A stretch of 11,974 nt of DNA from Aquificota bacterium (lineage in GTDB: Bacteria; Aquificota; Aquificia; Aquificales; Hydrogenothermaceae), in NCBI GenBank assembly GCA_013153295.1, contig JAADEV010000018.1, forward strand, positions 1-11,974, written 5' to 3'. Both the position numbers and the translations under genes were made by a program. The notes below the pieces were generated by a model. It was not told where the DNA came from, searched no databases, and saw nothing but the letters and a program-made list of their open reading frames with translations. Numbering within the stretch: position 1 is the first letter of the stretch; each line of letters opens with the position of its first letter. Shown one piece after another: positions 7,780 to 11,974 of this stretch.

Positions 7780-8041
7780 AATAAAAACCATAAAGGAGCT
7801 TGCAAAGAATATATTCGGTGAGTGTGAAGTATATATTTTTGGAAGCAGGGTAAATTTAAATAAAAAAGGGGGAGATATAGACATCTTTGTTATCCCAAAA
7901 GAGAAAACAAACCTGTTTGAAAAGAAGATAAAACTTGCCTCAAAACTTGAAAACCTCCTTGGTAAACCTGTAGATGTGGTGGTAAGTAAAAACAGAAACA
8001 GACCTATAGAACAGCAGGCACTCAAAGGGGTGAAAATATAG
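7754..8041 (+). CDS. mntA: MntA-type minimal nucleotidyltransferase antitoxin
   Basis: A 95-residue minimal nucleotidyltransferase, partner of HepT. In characterised pairs MntA transfers AMP from ATP to the toxin's active-site tyrosine. The fold signature is complete: Gly30-Ser31 in IFGSR, then Asp41 and Asp43 in GGDIDIFV, and the third acidic residue Asp74 in KPVDVVV; the end IEQQALKGVKI matches the family's usual tail. The start appears to be TTG at 7754: the frame is closed by TAG at 7742-7744 and contains no ATG before the GSR motif. It lies inside the 3' end of hepT (26-bp overlap), so translation is probably coupled. Only a weak GGAAAG lies upstream. No terminator is visible in the 125 bp between its stop and the sigma28 promoter of fliC, so transcripts may read into the flagellar cluster. 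Confidence 0.85.
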   Translation: MKIRLTDFEIKTIKELAKNIFGECEVYIFGSRVNLNKKGGDIDIFVIPKEKTNLFEKKIKLASKLENLLGKPVDVVVSKNRNRPIEQQALKGVKI

Positions 8042-8166
8042 GCTGGTTGATACCTATATCCTGTATAACCTCCTATAACTATCTGTTTATCTAACTGCTA
8101 AAAAGTAGAATTAAAACAACAGTTCTAATACTTTGAAACACTTACAGAAAAATTAATAAATTGACC

Positions 8167-8193
8167 TAAAAAATAACAAAACATCTCCGATAA
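8167..8193 (+). promoter_or_regulatory. Sigma28 (FliA) promoter of flagellin
   Basis: TAAA (8167-8170) and TCCGATAA (8186-8193) are separated by exactly 15 bases, matching the FliA consensus TAAA-N15-GCCGATAA with one mismatch. Transcription should begin near 8200, giving a leader of about 28 bases before the flagellin ATG. This is the expected class of promoter for a late flagellar gene. Confidence 0.88.
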
Positions 8194-8220
8194 TGGAACT
8201 CAAAAGAACAATCGGAGGTG
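8182..8220 (+). promoter_or_regulatory. Inverted repeat joining the sigma28 -10 element to the flagellin Shine-Dalgarno
   Basis: CATCTCCGAT (8182-8191) pairs with ATCGGAGGTG (8211-8220): ten base pairs with one G-U, around a 19-base loop. The right arm contains the flagellin ribosome binding site GGAGGTGA (8214-8221). The left arm is largely the -10 element and would be absent from an mRNA started near 8200. As RNA it can therefore form only in transcripts coming from upstream, where it would block flagellin translation. The pairing is seen; the function is inferred. Confidence 0.6.
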
Positions 8221-8227
8221 AGTTGCG

Positions 8228-9763
8228 ATGGCACTCAGAATTAATTACAACTATCAAGCAGAGTTTGGTCATGTTAACATTCTAAAAACAGAGAGGAACC
8301 TAAACACCTCTCTGGAAAGACTGGAAACAGGTTATAGAATTAACTCTGCTAAGGATGACGCCGCTGGACTGTTCATTGCAGACCAGTTAAATCTTGTTGC
8401 AAGCGCTCTTGACCAAGGTGTAAGAAACGCACAGGACGGTATATCCGCTGCCCAAATAGCAGAAACAACACTTGCCCAAATCTATGATAAGCTGGTATCC
8501 ATCTATACAAAAGCGGAACAAGCAGCTAACGATACTAACTCTGCACTTAACAGAGATGCTCTACAGGAAGATATTGATAAGCTAATAGATGCTATTGATA
8601 GGATAGCCAAGTCCTCTGAATTTAACGGAAAAAAGTTATTAGATGGCAGCTTTAAAAGTCAGTATATACACTATGGACCAAGGGCTGACCAAAAACTATC
8701 AATTTCTATAGATAGTGCCACAGCTGAAGACCTTGCTGCATATACAATAAAAGGAAATGGAAAAGCAACAGGAGATGGAGGAAAAGACTTAGCAACCCTT
8801 ATAGATGGAACTGATTACGAGTTTGATTCAGCTACAGATAAAGTAGTAATCCAAGGAGTAGACTTAACAACGGCTATAAAAAACTCGGTAGGAGATGGTT
8901 CTCTTACAGATGCTTCTGTAATAGCTAAACATATTAATGGAGATCCAGATTTAAAGATGAAGGATATAACTGCATCTGCTACCAATACAAGTGTTGCAGG
9001 GGCTGAATTTGGTGTGCATAATACTGGGAATGATACATTAACTATAAAAATATATGTAGGACCTGAAACAGATGAAGCAGATATAACACTTAATTTTGAT
9101 AAAAATACTACAATAACAGGTGATGTATTAGTAGATTTAATCAATTCTAATGCAGATAATCTCCCTATAGAGGCATCTTTAGATGAAGCTGGTAGAGTAG
9201 TATTAACAACAGAAAATGGTGAAACTATAGCGGTTGAAGTAACCGTTGGAGCAAATGGAAATGAATTTGATTTAAATAAGCTAATAAACTTAGGTGCAGA
9301 AACAAAGGTTTCTGCAGGTTCTACAGGTTCAGCAGTAAAAGTTGGAGATTTACATGTATTCGGTTCAAATGCTTATGGTTATGATTTTACAGGATTATCT
9401 ACTACAGATACAGGATTAGGTGTTAATGCAACAGATAGCTCTTCAAAAACTTCATTAGAAACAATAAAAGTTGATACAAATGCTAATGCAGAGTATTCCT
9501 TAAAAGTTATAGATAACATAATTAAAAAAGTAGATAGAATGAGGGCAAACCTTGGTTCTATCCAGATTAACCTTGAGACGATAATCCAAAACAACGAGTT
9601 TAGTGCAGTTCAACAAAGGGAAGCTGAGTCCAGAATTAGAAATGTTGACTTTGCTAAAGAGATGGCAAACTTCACTAGATACCAAACACTTATGCAGTCT
9701 GGTATGGCAATGATGGCACAAGCGAACCAGCTTCCACAGATGGTTCTCCAGCTACTCAGATAA
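8228..9763 (+). CDS. fliC: Flagellin (filament subunit)
   Basis: Structural protein of the flagellar filament, exported through the flagellar type III system. At 511 residues it has the conserved D0/D1 N-terminal part (1-160, including LNTSLERLETGYRINSAKDDAAG and IDRIAKSSEFNGKKLLDG) and the C-terminal D1/D0 part (about 420-511, ending QMVLQLLR). The centre (about 170-410) is variable and seems to hold two Flagellin_IN-like beta modules (about 205-255 and 270-338). HYGPRADQKL (148-157) resembles Aquifex flagellin. The start ATG is set by GGAGGTGA six bases before it; the stop is doubled (TAA TAG). It is driven by a sigma28 promoter and is the first gene of the fliC-flaG-fliD-fliS cluster. Sampled lines of the central part are near 28-35% G+C against about 52% in one N-terminal line, so the centre may have been exchanged or diverged fast. 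Confidence 0.97.
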   Translation: MALRINYNYQAEFGHVNILKTERNLNTSLERLETGYRINSAKDDAAGLFIADQLNLVASALDQGVRNAQDGISAAQIAETTLAQIYDKLVSIYTKAEQAANDTNSALNRDALQEDIDKLIDAIDRIAKSSEFNGKKLLDGSFKSQYIHYGPRADQKLSISIDSATAEDLAAYTIKGNGKATGDGGKDLATLIDGTDYEFDSATDKVVIQGVDLTTAIKNSVGDGSLTDASVIAKHINGDPDLKMKDITASATNTSVAGAEFGVHNTGNDTLTIKIYVGPETDEADITLNFDKNTTITGDVLVDLINSNADNLPIEASLDEAGRVVLTTENGETIAVEVTVGANGNEFDLNKLINLGAETKVSAGSTGSAVKVGDLHVFGSNAYGYDFTGLSTTDTGLGVNATDSSSKTSLETIKVDTNANAEYSLKVIDNIIKKVDRMRANLGSIQINLETIIQNNEFSAVQQREAESRIRNVDFAKEMANFTRYQTLMQSGMAMMAQANQLPQMVLQLLR

Positions 9764-9774
9764 TAGTAGGACTT

Positions 9775-9793
9775 GGGGAGGTTCCCCCTCCCC
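9775..9793 (+). terminator. Hairpin 1 after flagellin, terminator-like without a T-tract
   Basis: GGGGAGG (9775-9781) pairs perfectly with CCTCCCC (9787-9793) around a five-base loop; AGGA (9768-9771) and TCCT (9796-9799) can extend it past a small internal loop. Only CTTCCTA follows, so it lacks the T run of a classical terminator. It may act as a partial terminator or protect the 3' end of flagellin mRNA. Confidence 0.55.
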
Positions 9794-9796
9794 CTT

Positions 9797-9838
9797 CCTA
9801 ACCTATCCTGTAATATTCCTTGCACAGGGTAGATTAGG
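9797..9838 (+). promoter_or_regulatory. Hairpin 2 between fliC and flaG
   Basis: CCTAACCTATCCTGT (9797-9811) pairs with ACAGGGTAGATTAGG (9824-9838) over 15 positions with one mismatch and one G-T/U pair, around a 12-base loop. It overlaps the extended base of hairpin 1 (9797-9799), and the GGGGG at 9837-9841 could also pair with the C runs of hairpin 1, so alternative folds are possible. No T-tract follows. Its role is likely in setting the flagellin to flaG/fliD/fliS expression ratio. Confidence 0.55.
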
Positions 9839-9872
9839 GGGCTAAATTAAAAATAAAAACGGGAGATAAACC

Positions 9873-10238
9873 ATGGATATAAAAGCCATATCCTCAACAA
9901 ACGCCAGTGTAAATATGAACTCCCAGAATATAGACGCCCTGAATAAAGACCAGATACAAAAAGTCCAACAACAAGACCAGAACAAACAGATACAAAACAA
10001 CCAGCAGGAAATATCCCCAGAAGTCCTAAAACAAGCATTGGAAGACCTGAACAAAAAGTTAGATATGCTAAACTCACAACTTAAAGTGGAAACAGATGAC
10101 GAAACAGGAATTAGGGTAATAAAAATAGTGGATAAAGAAACAAACGAAGTAATTAGACAAATACCCCCAGAGGTTATGCTAAAAATAGCCAAGTATATGG
10201 ACGAGATAGCAGGGCTACTGTTTAACGAAAAAGTGTAA
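9873..10238 (+). CDS. flaG: FlaG family flagellar protein
   Basis: FlaG proteins sit between flagellin and fliD in many polar flagellates and affect filament length or assembly; the exact biochemical role is unclear. This 121-residue protein has a Gln/Asn-rich, probably disordered N-terminus (about 1-48), a helical stretch (49-70), and the FlaG signature in the second half: ETGIRVIKIVDKETNEVIRQIPPEVMLK (positions 77-104), ending GLLFNEKV. GGGAG (9861-9865) precedes the ATG at good spacing. fliD starts 12 bp after its stop. No convincing own promoter is seen, so it probably relies on read-through from the fliC promoter across the two hairpins. Confidence 0.92.
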   Translation: MDIKAISSTNASVNMNSQNIDALNKDQIQKVQQQDQNKQIQNNQQEISPEVLKQALEDLNKKLDMLNSQLKVETDDETGIRVIKIVDKETNEVIRQIPPEVMLKIAKYMDEIAGLLFNEKV

Positions 10239-10250
10239 GGTGGTGTAAAA

Positions 10251-11591
10251 ATGGCAGGAGAGTTTTATATAAGCGGGCTTACAGAGAACTCATTTGATTA
10301 TCAGGCTTATCTGGACAAATACAGAGAGCTTAAAATGATACCGGTTAACCTGTTAGCCCAGCAGGTTGACCAAATTAACGCCCAAAGGGAAGCCCTATCT
10401 GCAATAAAAAGTAAGTTGGACAGTTTATACGCCCCTGCCCTTAACCTTACGCTGGAAACAACATATGAAACAAAAACAGCCACATTATCAAACCCAGAGG
10501 TTGCAGATGTATCTGTAGACAGCAATGCAGTAAACTCAACATACACCCTAACTGTAAACTCCCTTGCAAGGGAGAACAAATTTAAAATAGGAACTGTAGA
10601 AACAATAACAGATATATACCAAACAATAGATAAAGAAGGTTCACTCCAAATAAACTACCTGAAAGATGGTGAAGAGCAAACCTTAACCATAGACTACAAC
10701 GGTAAATCCCTTAAAGATATTGTAGATGAGATAAACCAGTCTGAAGATATACAGGCGTCTATTATTAACCTTGGAACGGAAGACAACCCAGACTACCAGC
10801 TTATTATATCCTCAAAAAACACAGGAACACGAAACAGAATAGTATCCATTGATGACACCCTAAACTCAGGGGACGATAGTGATGGTATTTTTAGCGAAGA
10901 TGAAGCAAAAACATACGAAACCCAAACAGCCCAAGATGCAGAGATACAGATAGACGGTATAACATTTACCAGCCAAACGAACCAGTTTACAGGTGTTATA
11001 ACAGGTGTAGATATTACAGTAAAAGAAACAGGGGAAACTACACTTACAATCTCCAACGATTATACAGATATAAAAAACAGTCTTACAGCTATATTAGATG
11101 GATACAACCAGCTTAAAGAAACAATAAGACTTGCCACCAGTGAAGGGCAACCGCTACAGGGAGAAGCAACCCTTAATACAATAGCAAACTCAGTTTTTAA
11201 CATAATATCCACATACCTTGGTAAGTATGGTCTTATAGATACCCTTGGGGACGCGGAAACAACCAGAGGACTACTAACCCTTAACGAAGAAGCCTTTAAC
11301 ACATTTATGGAAAGACCTGATGCAAAAGGAATACTCCAGTCCTTTGGAAGGGCTTTAGAGGATTTTGTAGGTGTTTACTCAGACACATTAACATTAACAG
11401 ACCTGAAATATCAGGAGAAAGCAGACTACCTACAGGAAAGAATAGAAACAATGACAGAAAGTATAGACAGGGAAATAGAAAGTATGCGTATAAGATTTGC
11501 CCAACTAAATACATACCTTTCTGAAATGCAATCACTACAAATCACAATACAAAGTTTTGTAGAAGGGCTACCTTCAATATCAGGAGATTAA
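10251..11591 (+). CDS. fliD: Flagellar filament cap protein FliD (hook-associated protein 2)
   Basis: Forms the cap at the filament tip that folds incoming flagellin subunits. The 446-residue protein has the FliD_N pattern: ISGLTENSFDYQAYLDKY (7-24), followed by a helical coil (25-65) and beta-rich domains, then a Flagellin_IN-like module at about 229-268 (DAEIQIDGITF, then NQFTGVITGVDITVKETG). The C-terminal half (about 270-446) is the FliD_C region, ending in a long coiled coil (about 380-440). Loss of the helical ends or of the ISGL motif would break function, and both are present. GGTGG (10239-10243) lies 7 bases ahead of the ATG. It lies 12 bp after flaG and 15 bp before fliS, so the three are almost surely one operon. 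Confidence 0.95.
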   Translation: MAGEFYISGLTENSFDYQAYLDKYRELKMIPVNLLAQQVDQINAQREALSAIKSKLDSLYAPALNLTLETTYETKTATLSNPEVADVSVDSNAVNSTYTLTVNSLARENKFKIGTVETITDIYQTIDKEGSLQINYLKDGEEQTLTIDYNGKSLKDIVDEINQSEDIQASIINLGTEDNPDYQLIISSKNTGTRNRIVSIDDTLNSGDDSDGIFSEDEAKTYETQTAQDAEIQIDGITFTSQTNQFTGVITGVDITVKETGETTLTISNDYTDIKNSLTAILDGYNQLKETIRLATSEGQPLQGEATLNTIANSVFNIISTYLGKYGLIDTLGDAETTRGLLTLNEEAFNTFMERPDAKGILQSFGRALEDFVGVYSDTLTLTDLKYQEKADYLQERIETMTESIDREIESMRIRFAQLNTYLSEMQSLQITIQSFVEGLPSISGD

Positions 11592-11606
11592 TAAAGGAGA
11601 GATAAG

Positions 11607-11974
11607 ATGACACAGAACCCTTACACAGCCTACCAAAAAAACGCAGAAATAATAGAAAGTAAAGAGGAGCTATTACTAAAAACCTATGAGGAGATACTTA
11701 GCCTTTTAAATATAGCCATTTACTCTATAGAAGAAGGGGATATTAAAACAAAGGCAGAAAGTATAACAAAAGCCTCAGATGGTATAGCAGTCCTACAAGC
11801 ATCACTTGACAAAGAGAAAGGTGGAGAAATAGCAGAGAACCTTGATAAGCTATACAGCTTTTGTTTGGAGGAGCTTTTAAGGGCAAACGTATCAAACGAT
11901 AAAGAGAAGATAAAAAATGTTATAGAAGTCCTTACACCTGTTTATGAAGGTTTCAAAGAAGCCTTTACGAAGGT
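11607..11974 (+). CDS. fliS: Flagellar export chaperone FliS (3' end cut by window)
   Basis: Cytoplasmic chaperone that binds the C-terminal helix of flagellin and keeps it unpolymerised before export. The window holds 122 codons: MTQNPYTAYQKN, then ESKEELLLKTYEEILSLL (17-34), matching the FliS start with its Y-xx-xx-Y pattern and the LL-xLY-like helix, followed by helices ending VLTPVYEGFKEAF. FliS proteins are usually about 120-135 residues, so only the last few codons are missing. AAGGAGAG (11594-11601) precedes the ATG. It is the fourth gene of the late flagellar cluster, and its position beside fliD is the common arrangement. Confidence 0.92.
   Translation, partial: MTQNPYTAYQKNAEIIESKEELLLKTYEEILSLLNIAIYSIEEGDIKTKAESITKASDGIAVLQASLDKEKGGEIAENLDKLYSFCLEELLRANVSNDKEKIKNVIEVLTPVYEGFKEAFTK

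Noticed and set aside
7732..8025. Minus-strand frame of 97 codons over mntA
   Set aside because: It is antisense to mntA, whose catalytic residues are intact, and is Phe/Ser-rich as expected of the complement of a Lys/Glu-rich gene.
9820..9848. Sigma70-like promoter TTGCAC-N17-TAAATT before flaG
   Set aside because: The -10 matches only four of six bases and the -35 lies in the loop and arm of hairpin 2. It cannot be excluded but is not supported enough to annotate.
9843..9869. Sigma28-like promoter for flaG (TAAA-N15-GGAGATAA)
   Set aside because: The -10 has two mismatches in its GC part, overlaps the flaG ribosome binding site, and would start transcription inside the gene. TAAA is common in this AT-rich stretch.
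9842..10192. Minus-strand frame of 116 codons over flaG
   Set aside because: It is antisense to a clear FlaG protein; its Cys/Phe/Ser-rich translation is the complement of the Gln/Asn-rich flaG start.

Overview
The window looks like a chromosomal segment of a thermophilic, motile Aquificota bacterium, most likely Hydrogenothermaceae (Persephonella/Sulfurihydrogenibium-like). The flagellin ends, including an HYGPRADQKL stretch after the first conserved domain, resemble Aquifex-type flagellin as I remember it. AGA, AGG and ATA codons are heavily used, and base composition is moderately AT-rich. No database search was possible, so the taxonomic call is an inference.

Left part, minus strand (1-3315). 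A very large fused System II cytochrome c biogenesis protein (CcsBA: ResB half plus CcsA half, 1051 aa) is read leftward. About 55 bp further on, the same strand carries the start of a secreted protein that runs off the window. It shows a strong ribosome binding site, a TTG start and a textbook signal peptide.

Middle, plus strand (3316-8041). From the divergent intergenic region dapD (lysine/diaminopimelate pathway) is read rightward and ends at a compact terminator. A near-consensus sigma70 promoter then drives a probable operon: a KamA-family radical SAM/PLP protein whose lysine-recognition aspartates appear to be missing, guaA (GMP synthase), and a HepT-MntA (HEPN/MNT) toxin-antitoxin pair placed 20 bp behind guaA without a visible promoter of its own.

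Right part, plus strand (8042-11974). A clear sigma28 (FliA) promoter starts the late flagellar cluster fliC, flaG, fliD and fliS (the last cut by the window edge), in order: filament subunit, filament-length/FlaG protein, cap, and export chaperone. The flagellin Shine-Dalgarno lies in a 10-bp inverted repeat whose other arm is the sigma28 -10 element. A read-through mRNA from the guaA/hepT/mntA side would therefore hide the flagellin start, while a sigma28-initiated mRNA would not. Two strong tandem hairpins separate fliC from flaG.

I see no tRNA, rRNA, CRISPR array, insertion sequence or phage gene. The points most worth a second look are the start-hiding hairpin at fliC, the KamA-like enzyme of unknown substrate, the toxin-antitoxin pair attached to guaA, and the fliC-flaG hairpins.
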